From Dugong dugon (Eukaryota > Chordata > Mammalia > Sirenia > Dugongidae), in contig CM057462.1 in NCBI GenBank assembly GCA_030035585.1, positions 114,633,234 to 114,697,233 on the forward strand: DNA of 64,000 nucleotides. Direction: 5' to 3'. A program made the translations under genes and the position numbers. Below, in pieces: positions 55,058 to 64,000 of this stretch. Numbering within the stretch: the first letter of the stretch is position 1; every line of letters begins with the position of its first letter. The notes beneath the pieces are model-generated. The model was not told where the DNA came from. It was given only the letters and a program-made list of their open reading frames with translations, and searched no databases.

Positions 55058-55950
55058 AAAATGCCTACGTCCAGTTTTCTTTACATTTATCCTGCTTAGA
55101 ATTTACTCTTTGCATCCTAGGATTTGTGCCTTTAATTATTTTGGAAAATTCTCAGTCATTTCTTTCTCCATTAAATATTTCTTCTGCTCTGTTTTCTCTC
55201 TCCTTTTGGAAGTCTAACTACACAGGTTAGAACATTTAATATTTTTTAATATTGTTCCACAAATCTTATACATGCAGTTCTTGTTTTTCTTTTTACTTTG
55301 TATTTCAGTTTGGATAATTTCTACTGACTTGTGTTCAAATTCACTGATAAGTTATACTGCTGTTTCTAATTTTATGGTAAGCTCACTGAATATATTATCC
55401 ATTTCTGATCATATCTTTCTATTTCTTTTTTTATTGTTCCTTTCTCTTTGCTAAAATTTCACATCTGTTCATGCATGTTGTCCTTCTTTCCTTTAAATTC
55501 CTTTATCATATTTAAATAAAAAGACATAGTTATGTTAAAGTCACTGTTTCATAATTCCAACATTTGTGCTATTTCCGTCTTCTTCTCTTGATATGCCCTC
55601 TCTTGACTGTGGGTGTCATTTTCTTGCTTCTTCACATGTCTCTTAATTTTTAGTTATATGCTGCACATTGTGTGTAAAAGAATACTACTAGATACTGAGG
55701 TAAATAATATTTATTCCCCAGATAAAGCATGCTCCTTTCTTTCAGACTGCTGGTGTGTGTGTTGGTATAAATCTTATCAAATAATTGAGTTCTGTTGCAG
55801 CTTTAGTAAGATTTATCACCACTAGCTTCAAATGTTTTGAGGGACTTCAGCAATTTCTTTAAGCTTTACAGTACTCCTGGCAACTTTCCAAAAGATGCTC
55901 TCTCTCTCCTTTACAGCCCAGCTGCTAGTTTTGTCAGTCACTGATGAGTT
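55037..55950 (-). mobile_element. Ancient L1, block 5 (ORF1/5' UTR region)
   Basis: Antisense T-rich sequence such as TTTGGAAGTCTAACTACACAGG, then CATTTCTGATCATATCTTTC and GTTATATGCTGCACATTGTGTG, resembles the 5' part of old L1 elements and continues the order of blocks 1-4. The right limit is uncertain. Confidence 0.55.
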
Positions 55951-56262
55951 TTCTTTTTACTCCAGCTCCACCTTTAGCTTTTTTTTTTTTTTTTTTTTAA
56001 ACTCAGGAGTACTCTCTCCACCCTGTTACCTTGGACTAACCTTTGGAAGACCTCTGTAATGCACTGAGTAATGGCTGGAATTGTCTTGGAAGAATGTTTT
56101 TTTTTTTTTCCTGTTTTTCTGCCTTATTCACGTCCTTTGCAGACACTGACTTCACTAGATGAAGGCTCTGGGTGTGCCTCAGAGGTATATCCATCAGCTC
56201 TCCTGCATAACCTTCAGAAGCCACTGCCTCACACTAGGGAAACCAAAAAAATAAAAATAAAA
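55951..56262. other. Unassigned stretch with T-run
   Basis: Poly(T) at 55978-55998 and again at 56096-56108. No gene recognised. Confidence 0.4.
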
Positions 56263-56465
56263 TACACCCGTTGCTCTCGAATCAAATCCGAGTTATCGTG
56301 ACCACATAGGACAGAGTAGAACTGCCCCAAAGGATTTCCAAGGCTGTAAATCTTTACAGAAGAAGACTGCCATATCTTTCTCCTGCAGAGGTGCTAGTGA
56401 ATTCAAACCTCTGGCTTTTAAGTTAGCACCCGAGCTCTTAATCACTACCACTAGCGTTCTTTTAC
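56263..56465 (-). mobile_element. AfroSINE
   Basis: Antisense: an A-rich run then CACCCGTTGCTCTCGAATC tail, GGACAGAGTAGAACTGCCCC middle, and CTCTTAATCACTACCACTAG head. Confidence 0.88.
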
Positions 56466-58318
56466 ACTAGAGAAGGCCCTAAAAATCATAGACTACATCT
56501 TTCTCTCGAAATTCCTGCCCTTTGGCATATTCTGTGTGCTTTGTGAAGTGTCATAGGAAAGAGTGGGCACGTAGATTCAGACTCACTCTATGGCTTCTAG
56601 TCACTCTAATTGTTCATACAAGCTCACTTGTCATTGCTTCAAGTTTGCTAAAAGTTTGGTTGGTTTGTCCTTTCCAATTCCTTCTGCCGCTCCAACAGGG
56701 CTGAAAGCAGATGTGGTTCTTTTCCAGAAAATTCATCATTTTCCAAAATTGTTTATTTTTGTTTCTTCAGCACTCTGATTAGTTTAAAAATCTATACTTT
56801 TATAGTTTAAATGGATCATTGCTAGGGTGGTAAAAATGTTATTTTACAGTTTTCTATATTCTAACCAAAATTGGAAGTCATCTCTTGCTCACTTTTAAAT
56901 GTCATTTAAAAAATAGACTAGGTGAGGCCATAAGTGATGATGATATTTGCAATATAATTTTATTTCTTCTCTTTCTCCCCTAGATGTAAATATTAACAGA
57001 GTTTTAAATTCTGAAAGTATACACATTTAGGTTACTGGATGCCATCTGTGATTTGTGTACATCTAGTGGTGAATGTTCAGCCTGTCTAAGTATTTTTCTA
57101 TATAGTGGCCAAAACCAAATAACTCTTAAAAAAAACAGCAAATACACCTAACGAGCATGGAACAATTCCTAAGAAAACAAAATAAAGCTGTATACATGGG
57201 GTTCTGGTCCCCACTGATTCTTGTATATTGTCAGATGCTGTCACCTGTGCTAGAATCCACAGCATGAGAAGTAAGCTGTTTTTTTGCTAGAATAACAGCA
57301 ACTACTTTCCTATAAACAGTCTCGCTAGTAAAGTAAGATGTCATGATAACTTCAGAATGGCCCTCTCAGAAGAACATGTTTTCTTTATGTGAAGTAAGGA
57401 AAACAGAGAACATAGGTTGAAGGCATATGAGTGAAAATGATAGTGATAACAACAACTTCTGAAATCTGTGATTTTTAACATAAACAAAAGAGATAACCAA
57501 GCACTGATACTACAGTTTGAAAAGTTGGAAAAATAGAAAGAAGGGTTGGGTCACAAACAAGCGCTGTGCTCACATGCAGGAATAAAAGGAAGTGACATTT
57601 ATCAGGTTAAAGAGGAGGCTGAAGAGCTTTGTACATGCAAAACCGTACGTGGAACATTGGTGATCTCTTTGAGATGTGGTTTCAGAAAGACTGGAGATAA
57701 TCTACTTTTGAAGAAGAGGAGCTAACTTTTCCAGTAGCAAATGGTTTAAACTAGGGAGGGAAAGCTTTGTGTGGGGCCACGGTAACAAGGAATGGTTTAA
57801 GTCCGAGAACATGTTAGAATCAAATGAGATTCTTGCAGACCTTTAACTATAGCCATGCTAGCAAGGCCTCTGTAATACTTAACACATAAAACAAATTATA
57901 ACAATATCTTTAAGATTACCACACAAGTAACAGTGCTATATAAAAACTCATAAAAATGAAAATGTATGGCTACGATAATCATATTAAAACAACTACAGTT
58001 TTCCGTGAAATAACCATATAACCCATGCTTGGACAATATTATGCTATTTAGTTATTAAGCTGAAGAAGTAATGTCTTCTAGTCATGTGAGGCTAGAGAAG
58101 AAAACAAAAGGCCAGTTTTTTCCTTTATCCTGGGTACCGGTGATAATGACCTAAATTTGGGAGAGGAAAAAAGGAGGGGCAGGAGCAGGACGGAGGAATG
58201 AACTCTCACTAATATTTTTTTTCTAAAGATAAGAAAGAACAATTTCATATCTGTTAAAAACAAACAGTAGAGCCATTTAAATGTATAAGCAGGGAGATGG
58301 TTTTATTTCTGATGAAGC
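56466..58318. other. Unassigned 1.85-kb stretch
   Basis: No transposon or gene recognised. No open frame with domain character. With 18406-20734 it is one of the two largest blocks that resisted assignment. Confidence 0.4.
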
Positions 58319-58327
58319 ATACAGTGA

Positions 58328-58519
58328 AGAAGCCCTGGTAGCACAGTGGTTAAAATGTTGGACTGCTAACCCAGCAGTTTGAACCCCCAGAAAGATATGG
58401 CAGTCTGCTTCTGTAAAGATTACAGCCTTGGAAGCCATATGGGGCAGTTCTACTCTGTCCTACAGGTTTGCTATGAATCAGAATTTACTCGATGGCTATG
58501 GGTTTGGTCCTTTGGGTTT
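58328..58519 (+). mobile_element. AfroSINE, first of an inverted pair
   Basis: AGAAGCCCTGGTAGCACAGTGG head, GCAGTTTGAACCCCCAG B-box region, and a CTCGATGGCTATGGGTTTGG tail. Target site ATACAGTGA at 58319-58327 and 58520-58528. Confidence 0.92.
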
Positions 58520-58528
58520 ATACAGTGA

Positions 58529-58697
58529 CCAAAATCAAAACCAAACCCATTACCATCGAGTTGATTCTGACTCACAGTGAACCTATAGGACAGAGTAGGA
58601 CTGCCCCATAGGGTTTCCAAGAGCAGCTGGTGGATTTAAACTGAGGCTCTTTAGGTTAGCAGCTGAGTTCTTAACCACTGCACCACCAGGGCTCTTT
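58529..58697 (-). mobile_element. AfroSINE, second of an inverted pair
   Basis: CCAAAATCAAAACCAAACCCATTACC at the left is the SINE 3' end, and CTTAACCACTGCACCACCAGGG at the right is the head. Target site ATACAGTGA at 58520-58528 and 58698-58706. The two SINEs point tail to tail and are separated only by the 9-bp target copy. Confidence 0.92.
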
Positions 58698-58706
58698 ATA
58701 CAGTGA

Positions 58707-59459
58707 ATGACTGTGTAATTAGAAAGCCTAACAAATCCATATCATTTACTGAGTATTTAATCTCATTTCTTTCTTTCTTTCTCCACCCTTTCCTAATTTG
58801 CTATTGGTGTAGAAGATTTGAACTCTAAGATAAAGATACTTCTGTGCTTCGGGCAAAGAAAGTAAGCAAAAATAAATACACATGGTAGTCATTTGCAATC
58901 ACAGTTGAAAGATACTGCGTAATAATTGTATTAATTTGCATTTGTAGAGGATGTTGGGGTTTTTCAAGAAGCCAGTAATAATGTCCCACTTCCTCACACA
59001 AGTTTGGAACGTTTGAGAAATAAATACAAGAATCAGTGAGATGGAAGGCAAATTAATGTTTTGGTTACTAATAAAAGCTCATTTGGAGGACGTGAAATAC
59101 ATGTTTGGCTGTAATTTTGCTAATTCTTTGCCTTTGAATTAGACAAACTCATATTCCATTCACTAGCATTACTGGACAGCTGCAGACCTCTGCCCACTAG
59201 GACCTGCTCTGAAACTTACAGTGTGGAGTAGCAGAAAATGTTTGCCACTTTATAAGTGGCTGCTTTCAAGAGCGAGACAAGAAGGGATTGAGCAGAATAT
59301 GGTTACTTCTTTCTATGAAACACACCAATCAGCTAAGTTATACTTCCTACTGGGTGTAGATAAGAGATGGGAGAGAAACCAAGAGTGTTATTCTATCAGA
59401 AGTCCTTTCTCAGAAAAATGAAGCCAGATAAATGGAAGTTCCCATGCACATAGGTCAAT
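58707..59459. other. Unassigned stretch
   Basis: Nothing recognised. (TTTC)n run at 58768-58781. Confidence 0.4.
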
Positions 59460-59615
59460 TAATACTCAGAACAATTTTATCAGCTAAAAAATTTTATCCT
59501 AAATTATACATAAAGAAACTGAGGCTCAGAGATTCAAAATGATTTGCCCAGATGAAAAGTCTAGTAAGAGATACAACTTAGACTTGGATCTAGATATTCT
59601 CATTCTGTGCTCTTG
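59460..59615 (-). repeat. MIR SINE
   Basis: CATAAAGAAACTGAGGCTCAGAG, then GATTTGCCCAGATGAAAAGTC and CTTAGACTTGGATCTAGATATTC, is the reverse complement of the MIR core. Confidence 0.75.
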
Positions 59616-59763
59616 AGCAACAATAGTTTTTGGCTTGTCTTCAGCGAGAACAACATGTCCTCACTCACACTGTAGTTTCCAAAATATTCTTAATTCTCAG
59701 TTTTAAAAAAGCTACTTTATTTCCACCTTCAGAGCAAATCTTTTGTTTATATGAGTAACTGAT

Positions 59764-59962
59764 CACAGGTGGTGCAATGGTTTAAGGCCCAAGCAGCTAA
59801 ACGAAAGGTCTGTGAATCCACCGGCTGCTCCATGGGAGAAAGATGTGGCAGTCTGCTTCTGTAAAGATTATAGCCTTGGAAACCGTATGGGGCAGTTCCA
59901 CTGTTTCCTATAGGGTCACTATGAGTTAGAATCGACTCAACGGCAATGGGTTTTTTTTTTTT
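59764..59962 (+). mobile_element. AfroSINE with T-run end
   Basis: ACAGGTGGTGCAATGG head (first bases lost), GAGAAAGATGTGGCAGTCTGC middle, and TAGAATCGACTCAACGGCAATGGG tail, followed by a T-run (59950-59964). Confidence 0.9.
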
Positions 59963-59965
59963 TTT

Positions 59966-60703
59966 ATTTTTTGATTCCATGTTCTATCCCAAATTGAGAA
60001 GTAATATGAAATTTACACATTGGAAAGTTCAGCTTATATTATCTGATGTCAATGAACGAAAGGATCCTTGTCCATTTGTAAGCTGTTTTAATTACTTCAT
60101 CTAGTAAGGCCACAGTACCACAGTATAATGGACGAGAAAGCACACCTTCCCCGCATGTGCCATTGTGGGTCTTATGACACTTAGATGAGTTATATTTTCA
60201 CAAGCAGCACTGAACATGGGAGACCTCTCCATGCAGGTACCTGGCCCTCTATAAAATTAATGGGTTGGGAAAGCAGAGCACATACATCTTGTACGTTGCA
60301 TTTCAAAAAGAGAAGAGAGAGAAAGAATGTGGGCTGGACAAGTCTAGTTCATTCCTTTATCCAATCTAACTAGTGAACTAAGTCTCATCTCCTCCCTTGA
60401 GGAAAATGAGTGAAGGAGCTATGAGTGATTGGAGATTCACATTAAATGAGCTCCTCAACAACGAAGAAATTGTCAAGCATGCACAGCAAAGCATAGCTCT
60501 AACCATATAATGTCCCTATACAAAAATAAAGCTCGTTTGGCCCACAAGTTAAGTTTGAATTCATTATCTTCACAAATCCAATTTTTCCCTCAGTTTAATT
60601 TTTTAGATCTATATTCCAAGGATTCATTTGTAAATCCAAGACTGGGACCCTCATTGTTCATTAGACATTTTCTGTGCTTTTTCACATTTGTGACTGTGCG
60701 CTC
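59966..60703. other. Unassigned stretch
   Basis: No gene or repeat recognised. Confidence 0.4.
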
Positions 60704-61002
60704 ATTAACAAATATTTATTGTGTAACACCTACCAAGTGTCAGGCACCATTTTGGGCAGTTGGGATACATCAGTGAACAGAACATCCAGAAGTCTTTGCC
60801 ATTGTGGACCTCATATTCTAGCAGAAGAAGATGGATAATAAACAATATATATTGGAAAAACTAAACAAAGTATTTTACAAAATGATATGTGGCATAAACA
60901 TAGAGCGGGGTAAGCAAAACCAAAAGTACACGGGGCTTTGTGGTGAGGAGAAGATATTTTTAAAAAGATGGTCAAGGTAAGGTTCACTAAAAGATTGACA
61001 TC
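60704..61002 (-). repeat. L2 LINE 3' end, first part (interrupted)
   Basis: ATTAACAAATATTTATTGTG, then CACCTACCAAGTGTCAGGCACC and GATACATCAGTGAACAGAACA, is the classic L2 3' end in reverse complement. It resumes at 61464 after the MLT1 insertion. Confidence 0.85.
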
Positions 61003-61463
61003 TGTATTAGTTTCCTAAGGATAAGGTAACAAATTACCACAAATAGGATGGCTTACAATAATAGAAAATTATTTTCTCAGAGTTCTGGAGGCCAAAAGTC
61101 TGAAATCAAGGTATTAGCAGGGTTATATTCCTCCTGAAGACTGTAGGGGAGAATCCTTTCTTGCCTCTTTCTGCTTCTAGTGGCTCCAGGCATTCCTTGG
61201 CTTGTGGTTCTCTGTCTGGTCTTTACATGGCCTTCTTCTCTGCATAGTCTCCCCCTCTTTGTGTGCCTCTCCTCTGTGTATCTCTTATAAGGACACGTTT
61301 CACTGGATTTAGGGCCCACTGTAGTAATCCAGGACTTTTTCCGTCTGTGAATTATTAATTTAATTACAGCTGCAAAGACCCTTTTTCCAAATAAGTTCAC
61401 ATTCACATGTTCTGGGGATTAGAACACAGGCTACCCTTTTGAGGGACCACCATTCAACCCACT
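61003..61463 (-). mobile_element. MLT1-type MaLR LTR inside L2
   Basis: TGTATTAGTTTCCTAAGG, then TAACAAATTACCACAAATAGG; CAGAGTTCTGGAGGCCAAAAGTC; CCAGGCATTCCTTGGCTTG; CTTATAAGGACACG; and CATTCAACCCACTG follow an MLT1-group LTR in reverse complement along its whole length. The 109-codon minus frame at 61077-61406 lies in it and is not a gene. A clean TSD is not evident. Confidence 0.85.
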
Positions 61464-61850
61464 GTAATCTCTATGAAAAGACTAGGAGCAGGTGACAGAG
61501 TTAGCCATGTGTTTGTCTGGAAAAAGAATGATCCAGGCAGAGGGAACAGCCAGAATAAAGTCTTTAAGATGGGAGTGTGCCTGGCATGTCCAATGAGCAG
61601 AAAGGAGACCATTGTAGCTGGAACACAATAAAAAACAGCCAAGGAGACTAAGATAAGGCAACCAGTGAGACAGCAGAAAAACCAATGCAATGTTTTTAAA
61701 TCAAGCAAAAAAGTGTGGAATAATCAACGGTATCTAATGATGCTAATAGATCAAGTAAGATTAAGTCTGATTGGCTTGAAGGCCATGAGTGATCTTGATT
61801 AAAATCAGTTTGGTGGAGGAGCAAGAAGTCCAATGGGAAAGAATTCAAAT
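61464..61850 (-). repeat. L2 LINE, second part
   Basis: GATCCAGGCAGAGGGAACAGCC, then GTGTGCCTGGCATGTCC and GAGCAGAAAGGAGACCATTG, continues the L2 antisense order beyond the LTR. Confidence 0.75.
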
Positions 61851-61859
61851 CACACCATT

Positions 61860-62116
61860 CTACAAGGCAAACTCTGACTCGTCTATGAAAACTTCCTTGA
61901 TCTTCTTATTTTACAGTAGTGAATTTAAATTTTATAGCACTTATGTTTCACCTTTGTATTGAAATTATTTGTGAGCTTCTTTTACTTCTTTTTCCAAATT
62001 GTAAACTTATTATGAGTAGAGGTTATGTTAGATTTATCTTTGAATATCCTATATGGTTTAGCATAGTGCCATGTACATAGTAAGGGCTTGATAAATATTC
62101 ACTGAATAAATGAATG
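61860..62116 (+). repeat. L2 LINE 3' end
   Basis: AACTTCCTTGATCTTCTTATTTTAC, then ATAGCACTTATGTTTCACC and a GATAAATATTCACTGAATAAATGAATG end, is a sense L2 terminus. With 60704-61850 this makes two L2s in opposite orientation. Confidence 0.75.
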
Positions 62117-62905
62117 AACCATAATTAGGATCATATTATCAGAATTTCTACCTAAAGAAAAATTCTGTCTAACCAGTTTCAAACCAGTGTCAAACAAAAG
62201 GAAATTATTCTTCACTTTAAAATTTTCTCACAATGAAATTTTTTTGAGGACTCTGCCGCAATATTATATTCAACACAAACATTTGGGGGAAATTTTAAAA
62301 GGAAGATATTTGGGCATGCAAGAGAAAAAAGAAAAAAACAGGTTAGAAAAGTATTTTCTGTTTCATTCTATATTTGGGGTTTTGTTTTACTAAAGTCATA
62401 GCACTAGGTCTATTACTATTTTTAGTTTCAGGGAAGAGGCTGTCCCTAAAGTATAAAATTATAATAATTTTATCCTTATCGTACTTAAATATAACAACTA
62501 AGAACCATTTGCTTATAGTAAAATCATCTGTAGTTTGTCATGTGAGAAGCCAGAGTGTGATGTAAAGCAGACGATTGGGAGTGTGCTCCACATGGGATGG
62601 CTCTGAACCTAAGATAGCGTACAACTGCCAAGCCAGGACAGGCAAGAGGCTTTCTGGCAGATTCAATGACAGCAATGTCTGTGATGCCCCAAAAGAAAGG
62701 GAGCTGGCATTATTCCAGTGATATTTGGTTAAATAATAAAATGTAAATCATTTTTTATCTTGCATCATCTGTCCTTTTCAATGAAATAAAAAAAAAATTC
62801 TGTTTACTGTGTTAATTTTTCTATTCTATCAGAACACTAATACCAATTTCTTGGTAGAGGTGCTTTTTTTATTCATCTGCCCATGTTTAGTCTTTTCACT
62901 CCTGT
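62117..62905. other. Unassigned AT-rich stretch
   Basis: Nothing recognised. A-run at 62788-62798. Confidence 0.4.
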
Positions 62906-63914
62906 CATTTAAAAGACAGGAAAGAAATAAAAGACTAAAATGGATGTCAGAAGAGACTCTGAAACTAGCTCTTGAATGTAGTGTAGGTAAAGTGAATGGA
63001 AGAAATGACGAAGTAAAAGAAGTGAACAAAAGATTTTAAAGGGTGGCTCAGGAAGACAAAGTAAAGTATAATAATGAAACATGCAAAGACCTGGAATTAG
63101 AAAACCAAAAGGGAAGAACATTTCTCAAACTGAAAGAACTGAAAAAAAAAAAAAAGCTTTGAGTTGTAATATTGAAAGATTCTATGGGCAAAATATTGAA
63201 TAATGCAGGAAGCATCAAAAGAAGATGGAAGGAATACACAGAGTCACTGTACCAAAAATAATTGGTCAAGGTTCAACCACTTCAGGAGGTAGCATATAAT
63301 CAAGAACCAATGGTACTGAAGCAAGAAGTTCAAGCTGCAATGAAGGCAATGGTGAAAAACAAGGCTCCAGGAATCAATGGAATACCAATTGATATGTTTC
63401 AACAAATGGATGCAGCACTGAAAGCACTCACTTATCTATGCTAATAAATTTGGAAGACAGCTCCTGGCCAGCTGACTGGAAGAGATCCATGTTTGTGCCC
63501 ATTTTAAAGAAAGGTGGCCCAACAGAATGTGAAAATTATCAAACAATATCATTAATATCACAAGCAGGTAAAATTTTGCTGAAGATCGTTCAAAAGTGGC
63601 TGCAGCAGTACATCGACAGGGAACTGCCAGAAATTAAAGCCAGATTCAGAAGAGGATTTGTAACAAAGGATATCATTACTGATTTCAGGTGGAACTTGGC
63701 TGAAAGTAGAGAATACCAAAAAGATGTCTAGCTGTGTTTTACTGACTATGCAAAGGGGTTTGACTGTATGGATCATAACAAATTATGGATAACATTGCAA
63801 AGAAAGAATATTCTATAACACTTAATTATGCTCATGCTGAACCTGTCCATGGACAAAGAGGCAGCTGTTTGAACAGAACAAGGAGATACTGTGCAGGTTT
63901 AAATGTGCATCAGG
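62906..63914 (+). mobile_element. RTE LINE internal fragment
   Basis: Homologous to 985-2000 of the first RTE: ATGGATGTCAGAAGAGACTC, then linker, then reverse transcriptase. Frames at 63262-63444 and 63438-63731 carry K-N-K-A-P-G-I-N-G-I-P-I-D-M-F-Q-Q and E-C-E-N-Y-Q-T-I-S-L-I-S. The catalytic-box region is not reached. It is truncated at both ends: no endonuclease on the left and a break at GTGTGCATCAGG-like sequence on the right. Confidence 0.88.
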
Positions 63915-64000
63915 CATATATAGAACACTCCATCCAACAGCTGCAAAGTACACATTTTTTTCAATGCACACAGAACATTCTCCAGAATAGACCACATCTT
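63915..64000 (+). mobile_element. L1 ORF2 fragment at window edge
   Basis: TATATAGAACACTCCATCCAACAGC, then CAAAGTACACATTTTTTTC and GAACATTCTCCAGAATAGACC, is the sense L1 ORF2 DNA just after the endonuclease. It abuts the RTE fragment and continues past the window. Confidence 0.85.

Noticed and set aside
61077-61406. 109-codon minus-strand frame with many charged residues
   Set aside because: Lies entirely in an MLT1 LTR, which is non-coding.

Overview
This window is vertebrate nuclear DNA, and the repeats identify it as an afrotherian mammal, most likely a paenungulate such as an elephant. The evidence is many copies of AfroSINEs, three copies of an RTE-clade LINE whose 3' tail matches the SINE tail, L1 subfamilies with afrotherian-type 3' ends, and a background of older mammalian repeats (MIR, L2, L3/CR1, MaLR/MLT1 and ERVL). 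I found no host protein-coding exon, no functional RNA gene, no CpG island and no bacterial or phage feature. The open reading frames are either remnants of retroelement proteins or chance frames in AT-rich DNA. The species assignment is an inference from repeat families.

Layout. 1-2870: RTE LINE, plus strand, cut by the window edge. 2947-3428, 10257-10760 and 12390-12897: three related solo LTRs, each with a 5-bp target-site duplication (TSD). 5274-9270: an RTE 5' fragment, L2 and MIR pieces, an old L1 3' end and a younger L1 3' UTR carrying an 83-bp tandem duplication. 11745-13150: an old L2 split by an AfroSINE and by one of the solo LTRs. 14023-16975: antisense ERVL with its LTR, dUTPase, integrase and RNase H remnants. 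17-31 kb: mostly unassigned sequence with scattered MIR, L2, AfroSINE and LTR pieces, including a sense ERVL integrase fragment at 29605-30290. 30907-31439: two AfroSINEs in tandem sharing a target site. 31445-33835: a second antisense ERVL split by an AfroSINE. 34287-41861: a complete 7.6-kb L1 on the minus strand with a perfect 17-bp TSD. 46045-55950: one ancient minus-strand L1 split by at least five later insertions, including a nearly full-length RTE that itself holds an AfroSINE and a solo LTR. 58328-58697: a head-to-head AfroSINE pair with three copies of the target site. 60704-62116: L2 pieces split by an MLT1 LTR. 62906-64000: a third RTE fragment fused to an L1 fragment.

How the parts relate. 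The RTE LINE is probably the enzyme source for the AfroSINEs, because their 3' ends match. All copies seen here are decayed: the reading frames are broken, and one RTE reverse transcriptase has lost an active-site aspartate codon. The value of the window is as a stratified record of insertions. I did not find a new gene system. Boundaries not fixed by a TSD are approximate to about 10-30 bases.
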